From assembly GCA_014204435.1 (NCBI GenBank), contig JACHLF010000001.1:124001-188000 (forward strand): 64,000 nt of DNA, read 5' to 3'. Position 1 is the first letter of the stretch; each line of letters begins with the position of its first letter. The position numbers and the translations under genes are program-made. Below are positions 1 through 8,343 of the stretch, piece by piece. Below the pieces are notes generated by a model. It made no database searches, was not told where the DNA came from, and saw only the letters and a list, made by a program, of their open reading frames with translations. Origin of the DNA: Mycobacteroides chelonae (GTDB lineage: Bacteria; Actinomycetota; Actinomycetes; Mycobacteriales; Mycobacteriaceae).

Positions 1-1
1 C

Positions 2-253
2 GACCACATGAACAACTCCGTGTACTGGAGCATTGTCGAGGATCATCTTTCGCGGCACCCGGAGCTGCTGTCCGGCCCCTATCGGGTCAGCCTCGAGCAC
101 GACTCCGCAGTTTCGCTGGGAGACAAGCTCGAGATCATCACCAATATCCACGAGGACGGAGCCGAGCTCGGTGTCCCCGGTCGCGGTGTTACAACGCTCA
201 CATATGTCGTCGGCAACGAGGTGAAGGCTCTCGCCTCCATATTCGCTCGATAA
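2..253 (+). CDS. Acyl-ACP thioesterase-like protein, C-terminal end (partial)
   Basis: The reading frame enters from the left edge and ends at TAA 251-253, so only about 83 residues are visible. It begins with DHMNNSVYW, the conserved asparagine-containing stretch of hotdog-fold acyl-ACP thioesterases (DxNxHVNN type). Such enzymes release fatty acids from acyl carriers in the cytosol. Its place directly before isocitrate lyase matches Rv0466 before icl1 in M. tuberculosis, which is annotated as a thioesterase-like protein. The start and N-terminal half lie outside the window. Confidence 0.75.
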   Translation, partial: DHMNNSVYWSIVEDHLSRHPELLSGPYRVSLEHDSAVSLGDKLEIITNIHEDGAELGVPGRGVTTLTYVVGNEVKALASIFAR

Positions 254-546
254 TGAGACACCGTGTCGGTTGTTTAACAGTACGAGCGTTCTGAACAGGG
301 GATTGTTGGTTACCGGTCGGTAGCAACAGTACGGGCGTACTATTAGCCGCTTCGCAAAGTTAGCAAAAGACTGCCTTTACCTAGCGAAAATTGGCATTGG
401 GAATGGGTGGACCTGCGCATATGGTCTGTGACATCGTCGTAACGGTCAACGCAGTGAACGCGCCTGGTCGTTAACAATCTGTCTGTGACAGCCAAACGCC
501 AGAGCATGTAACTCAGGGTCATAGCAAGTCATAGCAAGGAGTACCA
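254..546 (+). promoter_or_regulatory. icl promoter region with palindromic operators and a RamB-like site
   Basis: This non-coding stretch holds several candidate regulator sites. AGTACG-GG-CGTACT at 328-341 is a perfect inverted repeat. A near copy, AGTACG-AG-CGTTCT, lies at 279-292, 49 bases upstream. TACCG-GT-CGGTA at 311-322 is another perfect inverted repeat. TTCGCAAAGTT at 351-361 differs by one base from the RamB-type core TTTGCAAAGTT; RamB is known to control icl in corynebacteria and mycobacteria. The first three look like operators for dimeric repressors, for example TetR type, which is inference. The coding start is set by AGCAAGGAG just before ATG 547. Confidence 0.55.
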
Positions 547-1839
547 ATGTCGAACGTCGGAAAGCCGCGCACCGCGGCCGAAATCCAGCAGGACTGGGAC
601 ACCAATCCCCGGTGGAAGGGCATCACCCGCGATTACACGGCCGCCCAGGTCGAGGAGTTGCAGGGCAGCGTTGTCGAGGAAAACACCCTGGCCCGCCGCG
701 GTGCGGAGATCCTGTGGGACGCCGTCACCAAGGACGACGATTCGTACATCAACGCGCTGGGCGCGCTGACCGGCAACATGGCTGTGCAGCAGGTCCGTGC
801 CGGACTCAAGGCCATCTACCTGTCGGGCTGGCAGGTGGCCGGTGACGCCAACCTCTCCGGCCACACGTATCCCGACCAGAGCCTGTACCCGGCCAACTCG
901 GTGCCGGCTGTGGTTCGCCGTATCAACAACGCCCTGCTGCGTGCCGACGAGATCGCCCGCGTCGAGGGCGACACCAGCGTCGATAACTGGCTGGTGCCGA
1001 TCGTCGCTGACGGCGAAGCCGGTTTCGGTGGCGCCCTGAACGTCTACGAACTGCAGAAGGCCATGATCGCCGCGGGCGCGGCCGGCACCCACTGGGAGGA
1101 CCAGCTGGCTTCGGAGAAGAAGTGCGGCCACCTCGGTGGCAAGGTGCTGATCCCCACCCAGCAGCACATCCGCACCCTCACCTCCGCCCGCCTGGCCGCT
1201 GACGTCGCCAACACCCCGACGGTCGTCATCGCCCGCACCGACGCCGAGGCCGCCACCCTCATCACCTCCGATGTGGACGACCGTGACAAGCCGTTCGTCA
1301 CCGGTGAGCGCACCTCGGAGGGCTTCTACAACGTGCAGAAGGGCATCGAGCCCTGTATCGCGCGTGCCAAGGCCTACGCGCCCTACGCCGACCTCATCTG
1401 GATGGAGACCGGTGTGCCGGATCTGGAGGTCGCCCGCAAGTTCGCCGAGGCCGTCAAGGCCGACTTCCCGGACCAGCTGTTGTCCTATAACTGCAGCCCG
1501 TCCTTCAACTGGAAGCAGGCGCTGGACGACTCGACCATCGCCAAGTTCCAGCGGGAACTGGGTGCCATGGGCTTCAAGTTCCAGTTCATCACCCTGGCCG
1601 GTTTCCACGCTCTGAACTACTCGATGTTCGACCTGGCGTACGGCTACGCCCGCGAGGGCATGACCGCCTACGTCGATCTGCAGGAGCGCGAGTTCGCAGC
1701 CGAGGCTCGTGGCTACACCGCCACCAAGCACCAGCGTGAGGTCGGTGCGGGGTACTTCGACCGGATCGCCACCACGGTGGACCCGAACACCTCGACTGCG
1801 GCGCTGAAGGGCTCGACCGAAGAGGGCCAGTTCCACTAA
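547..1839 (+). CDS. icl: Isocitrate lyase
   Basis: A 430-residue isocitrate lyase of the short ICL1 type, which splits isocitrate to glyoxylate and succinate in the cytosol for growth on fatty acids and acetate. The catalytic signature KKCGH is at residues 191-195 with active cysteine 193. The metal- and glyoxylate-binding ADGEAGFGG stretch begins near residue 154. Length is close to the 428 residues of M. tuberculosis Icl1. AAGGAG sits at good distance before ATG 547. The gene lies between the thioesterase end and fadB2, as in M. tuberculosis, linking glyoxylate shunt and fatty acid breakdown. It is probably controlled by the palindromes and the RamB-like site upstream. Confidence 0.97.
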   Translation: MSNVGKPRTAAEIQQDWDTNPRWKGITRDYTAAQVEELQGSVVEENTLARRGAEILWDAVTKDDDSYINALGALTGNMAVQQVRAGLKAIYLSGWQVAGDANLSGHTYPDQSLYPANSVPAVVRRINNALLRADEIARVEGDTSVDNWLVPIVADGEAGFGGALNVYELQKAMIAAGAAGTHWEDQLASEKKCGHLGGKVLIPTQQHIRTLTSARLAADVANTPTVVIARTDAEAATLITSDVDDRDKPFVTGERTSEGFYNVQKGIEPCIARAKAYAPYADLIWMETGVPDLEVARKFAEAVKADFPDQLLSYNCSPSFNWKQALDDSTIAKFQRELGAMGFKFQFITLAGFHALNYSMFDLAYGYAREGMTAYVDLQEREFAAEARGYTATKHQREVGAGYFDRIATTVDPNTSTAALKGSTEEGQFH

Positions 1840-1948
1840 GCCCCATGCCGAGCAGACGCAAAGGCACCCGACACACCGGGAAGACACGCGCTTTCGCGAC
1901 TGCTCGTCGAAGGAAATGGACTCTCGGTGTGACCCACTGAGTTGACAG

Positions 1949-1988
1949 CACAGGCCCCGCCCACGTATCCCGTTGGGCGGGGCCTGTG
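1949..1988 (+). terminator. Strong hairpin after icl
   Basis: A perfect 15-base inverted repeat (arms 1949-1963 and 1974-1988, arm sequence CACAGGCCCCGCCCA) with a 10-base loop lies 110 bases after the icl stop. No long T run follows, which is usual for mycobacterial hairpin terminators. It probably separates icl from fadB2 transcription. Confidence 0.75.
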
Positions 1989-2068
1989 TGCTGAATGGAT
2001 GAGCCGCTCGGGCGAAGACCATCAGGTAAAGCCAAAACTAACAACGATGTTCAGGGAGTAGCACGAAG

Positions 2069-2938
2069 ATGACGGATGGAATCACGCGCGTAGGAGTTAT
2101 CGGCGCCGGACAGATGGGCGCGGGTATCGCCGAGGTGTCGGCACGTGCCGGTGTCGACGTCCTGGTGTTCGAGACCACCGAGGCGCTGACGACTGCCGGT
2201 CGCAACCGCATCACCACGTCGCTGGACCGCGGCGTCTCTGCGGGCAAGATCACCGAGCGCGAGCGCGATGCCGCCGTCGCCAACCTGAAATTCACCACCG
2301 ACCTGGCCGATTTCTCCGATCGTCAGCTGGTTATCGAGGCGGTCATCGAGGACGAGTCCATCAAATCCTCGATCTTCGCCAAGCTCGACGAGGTGATCAC
2401 CGATCCCGATGCGGTTCTCGCGTCGAACACCTCCAGTATCCCGATCATGAAGATCGCTGCGGCGACCAAGAACCCGGGCCGCGTGCTGGGTCTACACTTC
2501 TTCAACCCGGTGCCGGTGCTGCCACTCGTCGAGCTCATCTCGACGCTGGTGACCGCGCCCGAGGCCGCTGCCCGCACGGAGGCCTTCGCGAGTGAGGTGC
2601 TGGGCAAGCAGGTCGTGCGCGCCGCCGACCGCTCCGGCTTCGTGGTCAACTTCCTGCTCGTTCCGTATCTGTTGGCCGCCATCCGGATGGCCGAATCTGG
2701 TTTTGCCACAGTCGAAGACATCGACAAGGCAGTCGTGGCGGGTCTCTCGCACCCGATGGGCCCGCTGAGGCTCTCGGATCTTGTCGGCCTCGACACCCTC
2801 AAGCTCATCGCCGACTCGATGTACGACGAGTACAAGGAGCCCCTGTACGCGGCGCCGCCGTTGCTGCTGCGCATGGTTGAGGCCGGGCGCCTCGGCAAGA
2901 AGAGCGGCGTCGGGTTCTACGAGTACAAGGCCAAGTAA
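2069..2938 (+). CDS. fadB2: 3-hydroxybutyryl-CoA dehydrogenase
   Basis: A 289-residue protein of the short-chain 3-hydroxyacyl-CoA dehydrogenase family, which oxidises 3-hydroxyacyl-CoA with NAD(P)+ in beta-oxidation or the butyrate pathway. The N-terminal Rossmann motif GAGQMG is near residues 12-17. The catalytic histidine-glutamate pair is seen in LHFFNPVPVLPLVE (His143 and Glu155). The C-terminal helical domain is complete, with the PMGPLRLSDLVGLD dimer motif. It follows icl, as fadB2 (Rv0468) follows icl1 in M. tuberculosis. GGGAG upstream supports ATG 2069. Confidence 0.95.
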   Translation: MTDGITRVGVIGAGQMGAGIAEVSARAGVDVLVFETTEALTTAGRNRITTSLDRGVSAGKITERERDAAVANLKFTTDLADFSDRQLVIEAVIEDESIKSSIFAKLDEVITDPDAVLASNTSSIPIMKIAAATKNPGRVLGLHFFNPVPVLPLVELISTLVTAPEAAARTEAFASEVLGKQVVRAADRSGFVVNFLLVPYLLAAIRMAESGFATVEDIDKAVVAGLSHPMGPLRLSDLVGLDTLKLIADSMYDEYKEPLYAAPPLLLRMVEAGRLGKKSGVGFYEYKAK

Positions 2939-3063
2939 GCCACCCCACTGCGCCTTCGCCGTGTTTGGCGAAAGCCGCTACTTTCGGTCTCCGGAAATGT
3001 CGGTGTGCCCATTTCTCTTGACCAAGATCGCCCGGGGTGGTTAATTCAGACAGCGAAGTGACA

Positions 3064-3097
3064 CGCCCCGGTATTCGCGAGCGAGGGGTTCGGGGCG
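3064..3097. terminator. Hairpin between convergent fadB2 and the carboxylase operon
   Basis: CGCCCCG at 3064-3070 and CGGGGCG at 3091-3097 form a 7-base stem with a 20-base loop between the two convergent genes. The symmetric stem could end transcripts from either side. The long loop makes this a modest call. Confidence 0.4.
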
Positions 3098-3105
3098 CTC
3101 ACTTG

Positions 3106-5097
3106 CTAGACCCGAGCAAATTCGCCCGCAGTACTCCATGCTTCGCGCTCGGCCGCGTATGCCGAGCGCTGGTAATCCCGGAACTCGCCTATTAACATCG
3201 TGTTTTGGGCAAGGAACGTTGAGTATTCCGCCATGGAAAACTCGCCGTCGGTGATTGTGACGCCGCCGGTGCCGCGCCCAGTGGCAAGCTCATCACGCAG
3301 TTCGAGCAGCTCCTCGGAGCTCACCGGGTACCAGCTGATTTGGTCGAAGAATCGCAGTAGCCACGGTGTCCCGGGTTCGAACGTGCCCGCGTTGTCAGGG
3401 TGGCGGTGATTCCAGACCTGCACGGTGCGGCCCACCAATTGGTATCCGCCGGGGCCTTCCATGCCATAGACGCACAGGTACGCCCCGCCGATACCGACGG
3501 CGTTCTCCGGCGTCCAGGTGCGGGCCGGGTTGTATTTGGTGGTGACCAGACGGTGCCGAGGATCGACCGGGGTCGCGACGGGTGCGCCCAGATAGACATC
3601 GCCCAGGCCGAGCACCAGATACGAGGCGTCGTACACCGTGCGATGCACATCATCGACGGAGTCCAAACCGTTGATACGCCTGATGAATTCGATGTTCCAC
3701 GGCATCCACGGTGCGTCCGCTCGCACACCCAGGCGGTAGCGCTCCATGGCCTCGCGAGCAGACGGGTCGTCCCACGACAGGGGCATGGCTACCCTGCGGC
3801 TCGGGACGACCAGCTCATCGGAGGCGGGCAGATGCTCGTCGATGTCGTCGAGCAGCCCCATGACCTTGCCCATCGGCAGCTTGTCGGGATCGAAGTGCAC
3901 CTGCAGCGATCGAATACCCGGCGTCAGATCGACGATCCCGCTGGTGTGGGTGTCTTCGAGTCGTTGGTGCAACGCGTGTACGCGGGCGCGCAACGCCAAA
4001 TCCAGTGTGAGATCGCCGTACTCGACCAGAATGTTGTCGTCTCCGCTGCGGCGGTACGTCATATCGGGTGCGTCGTTACGGGCAGGACGGTACGCCAGCA
4101 CGCCGTCGTCGCCGTCGCCCCGGGTGGAGAAGACCGAGGGCCAATGCCCGCGCCGGTCGATGCCGATAGAGCGCAGCGACGCACTGCGGGCGGCTTCGAT
4201 TCGGACGAAACGCAAGGTATCGCCGGCACGCAGTTGCCCCAGCTTCCAGCGATCGGCCGACACCACCGTGACAGGACAGACGAAGCCACCCAGGCTGGGA
4301 CCGTCGGGGCCCAGCAGAATCGGGGTATCGCCGGTGAAGTCCAGTGCGCCGATCGAATACGCGTTGTCGTGGATGTTCGACGGGTGTAACCCGGCCTCGC
4401 CGCCATCGGCACGCGCCCAACGAGGTTTGGGGCCGACGAGGCGCACTCCCGTGCGATCGGAGTTGAAGTGCACCTCATAGTCCGTTGACAGCAGCTCATC
4501 GATATCGCTGCGGGTGAAGAAGTCCGGTGCACCGTGCGGTCCCTCGGTGACCGCGAGCTCCCAGTGGTGGCTGATCGCCGGTTGCGCGGCGCCGGGAATG
4601 CATTGTGGTTCAGTGTCATCGGACTGGCCCAGGGTAAGGACATCCCCGGCGGCCAAGGCGCGGCCCGCCGGACCGCCGAATCCTCCGAGGGTGAAGGTGG
4701 AGGCGCTGCCCAGGAATTGGGGAACCTCGATGCCGCCGGCGATCAGCACATACATCCGCATCCCGGTATCGGCGGCGGCACCCACTGCCAGTGTTCCATC
4801 GGCGGGCACGAGGACGGCACGCCATGGAGGGACCGGGCGGCCGTTCACTGTGACCAGCGCCGGTGCACCGGTGACGCAGACGAGCGTCTCGTCGGTGAAA
4901 CGCAGTGTGGGACCGCCGAGAGTCGACTCCAGTCCCGCTGCGCCCTCGGGGTTTCCGACGGCGCGATTGCCCAGGCGGAACGACAGATCGTCCATCGGGC
5001 CCGAAGGAGGCACGCCCACTTGCCAGTACCCGGTGCGTCCCGGCCAGTCCTGCACCGTGGTCAGCATGCCCGGCGTGGCGACGGTCATGCTGCTCAT
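3106..5097 (-). CDS. Urea/guanidine carboxylase-like carboxyltransferase (AHS2-AHS1), lacking biotin carboxylase and BCCP
   Basis: This 663-residue protein matches only the carboxyltransferase half of urea carboxylase. The N-terminal part (about 1-310) is the AHS2/KipA domain (TVQDWPGRTGYWQVGVPPSGP). A second part (about 360-590) is the AHS1/KipI domain, with the urea-carboxylase-specific stretch DPRHRLVTTKYNPARTW and then YGMEGPGGYQLVGRTVQVWN. The tail (DQISWYPVSSEELLELR, and later a Q..AYAAEREAW stretch) is the linker that normally precedes BCCP. The chain ends there, with no biotin carboxylase in front and no biotin domain behind. It is the last gene of a four-gene operon, with an ATGA overlap to the gene before. 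The partner that would load CO2 is not in the window. A 5-oxoprolinase PxpB-PxpC fusion is less likely given the linker. Confidence 0.8.
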   Translation of the reverse strand: MSSMTVATPGMLTTVQDWPGRTGYWQVGVPPSGPMDDLSFRLGNRAVGNPEGAAGLESTLGGPTLRFTDETLVCVTGAPALVTVNGRPVPPWRAVLVPADGTLAVGAAADTGMRMYVLIAGGIEVPQFLGSASTFTLGGFGGPAGRALAAGDVLTLGQSDDTEPQCIPGAAQPAISHHWELAVTEGPHGAPDFFTRSDIDELLSTDYEVHFNSDRTGVRLVGPKPRWARADGGEAGLHPSNIHDNAYSIGALDFTGDTPILLGPDGPSLGGFVCPVTVVSADRWKLGQLRAGDTLRFVRIEAARSASLRSIGIDRRGHWPSVFSTRGDGDDGVLAYRPARNDAPDMTYRRSGDDNILVEYGDLTLDLALRARVHALHQRLEDTHTSGIVDLTPGIRSLQVHFDPDKLPMGKVMGLLDDIDEHLPASDELVVPSRRVAMPLSWDDPSAREAMERYRLGVRADAPWMPWNIEFIRRINGLDSVDDVHRTVYDASYLVLGLGDVYLGAPVATPVDPRHRLVTTKYNPARTWTPENAVGIGGAYLCVYGMEGPGGYQLVGRTVQVWNHRHPDNAGTFEPGTPWLLRFFDQISWYPVSSEELLELRDELATGRGTGGVTITDGEFSMAEYSTFLAQNTMLIGEFRDYQRSAYAAEREAWSTAGEFARV

Positions 5098-5702
5098 GCG
5101 CTCTCCACCGTCATCCGCACGGGGGTCGGGTCAAACCCGTTGCACGGGTTGTTGATCTGTGGGCAGTTCGATACCAGTACCAGGGTGTCGACCTCGGCAC
5201 GCAGCTTGATCTTCTTGCCCGGCGCCGAGAGGCCGTCGACGATGCCGAGTGTGCCGTCCGCGTCCACCGGGACGTTCATGTAGAAATTGATGTTGGATAC
5301 CAGGTCTCGCTTACCCAGTCCCCACTTGGCGCCTTCCAGTAGAAAGTTCTCCACACACGCGTGCTGATGCTTGGTGTGGTGCCCGTAGCGCAGGGTGTTG
5401 GATTCCTGTGAGCAGGCCCCGCCGATGGTGTCGTGATTGCCCACTTCGTCCTCGACAATGGTCATCAGTGCACTGCCGTCCTCGGCGCGCAGCACGGTTC
5501 CGGTGCGCAGGAAGAGGTTCGACTGGGCGGCGATGGTCGCCTGCGCCGAGTAACGCACGGCGGTATCGGTCGCCGAGTACAGCAGGGTGTCGACAGCCTG
5601 GTTGCCCTTCAGGTCGATGATGGTGAGCACGTCACCGGCGGACACCACCGTGCTCCAGGGGGCGCGGGCGGGGACAACATCATCCAGGACTGTGTTTGTC
5701 AC
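5094..5702 (-). CDS. DUF1989 urea carboxylase-associated protein (carboxyguanidine deiminase subunit-like)
   Basis: About 202 residues of the DUF1989 family, found beside urea and guanidine carboxylases. In guanidine-degrading bacteria a pair of such proteins forms carboxyguanidine deiminase (CgdAB), which makes allophanate. Typical family sequence is visible: GDVLTIIDLKGNQAVDTL near the start, then GNHDTIGGACSQES, and a C-terminal NCPQINNPCNGFDPTPV. I choose GTG 5702 as start because it overlaps the upstream stop (GTGA) and has GGAG eight bases before it. ATG 5732 would add ten residues. It is coupled by ATGA to the carboxyltransferase gene downstream. Confidence 0.8.
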   Translation of the reverse strand: MTNTVLDDVVPARAPWSTVVSAGDVLTIIDLKGNQAVDTLLYSATDTAVRYSAQATIAAQSNLFLRTGTVLRAEDGSALMTIVEDEVGNHDTIGGACSQESNTLRYGHHTKHQHACVENFLLEGAKWGLGKRDLVSNINFYMNVPVDADGTLGIVDGLSAPGKKIKLRAEVDTLVLVSNCPQINNPCNGFDPTPVRMTVESA

Positions 5703-6532
5703 AGTGTTTCTCCGTTCTGTGCCGCAGCCCACGCGTCTTCGGTGTTGAGCACGGCGCGTTGATATTCCGGATCTGAGTTCGGCAGGTCGACCAGCTCGTC
5801 GAGCGCAGACCAGGCCAACACCCGCACCGGCCCGGTGTCGAAGGTGTCCGACGGATCGAGGGGGTGTGCGGTGTTGATCAGTAGGGCGATCACCGGTAGG
5901 TGGATCAACAGATCCACTGCCGCGCCCGGGCCCGCGGTGCCGGTGCTGTGTAGTGCGCCGTCGGCCTCTGCGCGGACTCCGTGGAAGAAGGACACCGACG
6001 GCCCGATATCGCGCGGTGCCAGTCCGTGCTTGGCGGCGGCCAACGTGAATAGCTCACGGCCTGCTGGGCTCGTGGAATAGAGTTCGCCGGCACCGTACTT
6101 GGCGGTGTTGGCAGACAGTGTGGTGGTTCCGCAGAAGGTGTCGTGATGCCCGGAGCTGTCGGCGACCATGGTGGCCAGTACCCGGCCCTGGTCCGAGAGC
6201 AGCGGGTGTCCGGTGCCGAGATAGGCCTGCCACGGAACCTTGACGGTGTCGGCGACATTGAGGCGTTCCCACGGGGCGTCGGCACGTAGCAGGACAACGC
6301 TGACGCATGCGGTCCCGGTGACATCGGTGATCCGCAGTCGAGTGCCGCGGCCAAGCACCTTGGTGGCGTACCGGCCGCCAGGGATCGTTTCGGCCCAGGT
6401 CAGTGTCAGCGGATCGATGTCCTCGGGAGTCCAGGGCCAGTGCGACGCAGGCAGCACCGGCATCGTGTCGGTGATCTGGCCGGCCTGCGAGCGGGCGTGA
6501 TCCCGGGCTCCCTTGGTGGTAGCCGTCGTCAT
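5699..6532 (-). CDS. DUF1989 urea carboxylase-associated protein, second subunit
   Basis: A 277-residue DUF1989 protein, longer than its neighbour and the presumed second subunit of a CgdAB-like deiminase. Hallmarks include ETIPGGRYATKVLGRGTRLRI, ERLNVADTVKVPWQAYL, LLSDQGRVLATMV and HHDTFCGTTTLSANTAKYG. The start ATG 6532 overlaps the permease stop as ATGA, so translation is probably coupled. The two DUF1989 proteins are clearly related to each other (shared HDTxxG segment). With a permease in front and a carboxyltransferase behind, the locus points to uptake and deimination of guanidine or a related urea-type compound. Confidence 0.8.
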   Translation of the reverse strand: MTTATTKGARDHARSQAGQITDTMPVLPASHWPWTPEDIDPLTLTWAETIPGGRYATKVLGRGTRLRITDVTGTACVSVVLLRADAPWERLNVADTVKVPWQAYLGTGHPLLSDQGRVLATMVADSSGHHDTFCGTTTLSANTAKYGAGELYSTSPAGRELFTLAAAKHGLAPRDIGPSVSFFHGVRAEADGALHSTGTAGPGAAVDLLIHLPVIALLINTAHPLDPSDTFDTGPVRVLAWSALDELVDLPNSDPEYQRAVLNTEDAWAAAQNGETL

Positions 6533-8082
6533 CGGCTGATTTCCTCCGTAGTTGACGCCGTGCGCCGCGGGTAGGCAAGGACCCCGGCGACCAGCGCCGC
6601 GGCGATACAGATTGGGGCCATCCACACCAGGTAGGGGTGTGCCGCAGTGGGATCGAAAACCGCTGCACGCGGCCAGGACAGGTTGAGAACCATGAACGCG
6701 CCGTAGCCGACTGCCAGGATGTTGACCGGGAGTCCGAACCTGCCGAGTGAAAAGAGTTTTCGCCCGTCGGCATCGGTCTGGCCCTTGTTCCCATCCCACT
6801 TGCTGCCACCGATACCCAAGCGGCGCAACAACAACGGTGTGGTCACCATCAGGTAGGCCAGATAGATCAACGCGATGCAGACACTGCACAGGCTGGTGAA
6901 CAACGCGGCGTTGCCGAAGTTGACCACCAGGATCAGCACACAGCAGACGCCGACGACAACAGCAGGTGCGATCGGTGTGCCGGTGCGCGGGTTCACGTGA
7001 GAGAGAACGGTGGAGAACGGCAGCTTGCCGTCGCGGGCCATCGAGAACATCAGACGCGAGGCGGCGGTCTGGATGGCAAGAGTGCAGACGAAGACCGCGA
7101 TCGCGACGTCGACGAGCAGCAGCGTGCCGAACGGGGAGGCGAGCTTGTTGTCCAATACATAAGGAAGGCCGCCGGTGGCAAGTTGGCCGTCTGTCAGGCT
7201 GGGCGCCGCCATGAGCGCGCCCAGGATCATCAACGCCCCACCGATCGCCGACACCACGATCGCGGACAAGATGGTGCGCGGCGCCACTCGTCTCGGGTTA
7301 CGGGTCTCCTCGGCGAGCTCACTGGCCGATCCGAATCCGACAAGCACATAGGCGGCCATGAGCCCGGCCGCCATGAATGCCCATGGATACCCGCTGCCCG
7401 CCTCACCGGTGTGCAGCACGACGCCGGGGCCACGCTCGGCATTCCAGAAGAGCATGCCGACGACGGCGACCACGCCGACGATCTCGCAAGTAACGCCGAT
7501 CGAGTTGATCCGGGACATCCAGTTGACACCCACGGCGTTGATGGCGGTGGTCGCGACCAGCAGCAGAGATCCCAACAGCACGGCGTTGGAGGCGCCACTG
7601 GCACTGGTCAACGAGGAGTCGGTGCCGACGAGCTGGAATCCACTCCACACCGTGGGCAGGACCACCTGCAGTGCGATGGCTGCCGCAGACGCGGTGACGA
7701 TCTGGGCGATGATCATGAACCAGCCGGCGAACCAGCCCACCATGGCACCACCGAGGCGGCGGGCCCACTGGTATATCGCGCCCGAGATCGGGTAGCGCGC
7801 GGCGAGCTCCGCGAAGTTCAGGGCCACCATGTACTGCCCGGCGAAGACTATGGGCCAGGTCCAGAAGAACGCCGGACCGCCGAAGCTGAATCCGAAGGCG
7901 AACAGCTGGAAGATCGTCGTCAGGATCGAGACGAATGAGAAGCCTGCGGCGAAGGACGCGAATTTGCCGAGACTTCGATGCAGCTGAGGCTTGTAGCCGA
8001 AGGCGGCAAGATCATCGGAGTCGGAGCCAGCGATGATCGCCGCGGACCGCGCCGCGGTTTCGGTGGCTGTAGCGGTGTTCAT
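6529..8082 (-). CDS. APC-superfamily amino acid/guanidine-type permease
   Basis: A 517-residue membrane transporter of the amino acid-polyamine-organocation superfamily, with about twelve hydrophobic segments. Family traits include GGPAFFWTWPIVFAGQYMVALNFAELAARYPISGAIYQWARRLGG in the first third and GFGSASELAEETRNPRR in the middle (pieces of longer conserved blocks). The start ATG 8082 (MNTATATETAARSA) is preferred over upstream starts, which would read through the promoter region. It is the first gene of the operon with the two DUF1989 proteins and the carboxyltransferase. Permeases of this type accompany urea carboxylase clusters, so the substrate may be guanidine, urea or an amino compound; the sequence does not fix it. 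Confidence 0.85.
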   Translation of the reverse strand: MNTATATETAARSAAIIAGSDSDDLAAFGYKPQLHRSLGKFASFAAGFSFVSILTTIFQLFAFGFSFGGPAFFWTWPIVFAGQYMVALNFAELAARYPISGAIYQWARRLGGAMVGWFAGWFMIIAQIVTASAAAIALQVVLPTVWSGFQLVGTDSSLTSASGASNAVLLGSLLLVATTAINAVGVNWMSRINSIGVTCEIVGVVAVVGMLFWNAERGPGVVLHTGEAGSGYPWAFMAAGLMAAYVLVGFGSASELAEETRNPRRVAPRTILSAIVVSAIGGALMILGALMAAPSLTDGQLATGGLPYVLDNKLASPFGTLLLVDVAIAVFVCTLAIQTAASRLMFSMARDGKLPFSTVLSHVNPRTGTPIAPAVVVGVCCVLILVVNFGNAALFTSLCSVCIALIYLAYLMVTTPLLLRRLGIGGSKWDGNKGQTDADGRKLFSLGRFGLPVNILAVGYGAFMVLNLSWPRAAVFDPTAAHPYLVWMAPICIAAALVAGVLAYPRRTASTTEEISR

Positions 8083-8140
8083 GGGGACTCCCGGGTCGGT
8101 CCTCGGGCAACGCATTTCGTGCCCTCTGTGGTTGTCAAAA

Positions 8141-8156
8141 CCCACTTCTATGTGGG
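8141..8156. promoter_or_regulatory. Inverted repeat in the permease/TetR divergent promoter
   Basis: CCCAC-TTCTAT-GTGGG is a perfect inverted repeat located 58 bases upstream of the permease start and 188 bases before the divergent TetR start. Its place fits an operator for the TetR protein encoded next door. A TTGACA hexamer lies just beside it on the minus strand. I saw no convincing guanidine riboswitch in this leader. Confidence 0.5.
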
Positions 8157-8343
8157 AGGAAATATCTGTCAAGCGATAGGTAAGTAAGTCTGAAGGGCGC
8201 CCGGTGCGCGTGGGTGACGGCACCGTTTCAGAACAGGCGCGCGGTGTAACATTGTCGTTGCGCAGATGTCGGAGCGATGGCGAAACGCTCACCAGGCAGT
8301 GGTATCGGGACGTTGCCGAGATGGACATGGAAGGGTCGGCACA

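Noticed and set aside
529-2022. Long minus-strand open frame of about 500 codons opposite icl
   Set aside because: It is the GC-rich mirror of icl, rich in valine, glycine and histidine, has no family pattern and no ribosome site.
3106-5097. 5-oxoprolinase subunits B and C fused (PxpC-PxpB)
   Set aside because: The linker after AHS1 and the DUF1989 neighbours match urea/guanidine carboxylase, and no PxpA gene is near; kept as a minor alternative.
8083-8343. Guanidine riboswitch in the leader of the permease operon
   Set aside because: I looked for the ykkC-type conserved stretches and paired ACGR loops and did not find a convincing set; a CCGGGAG piece alone is not enough.
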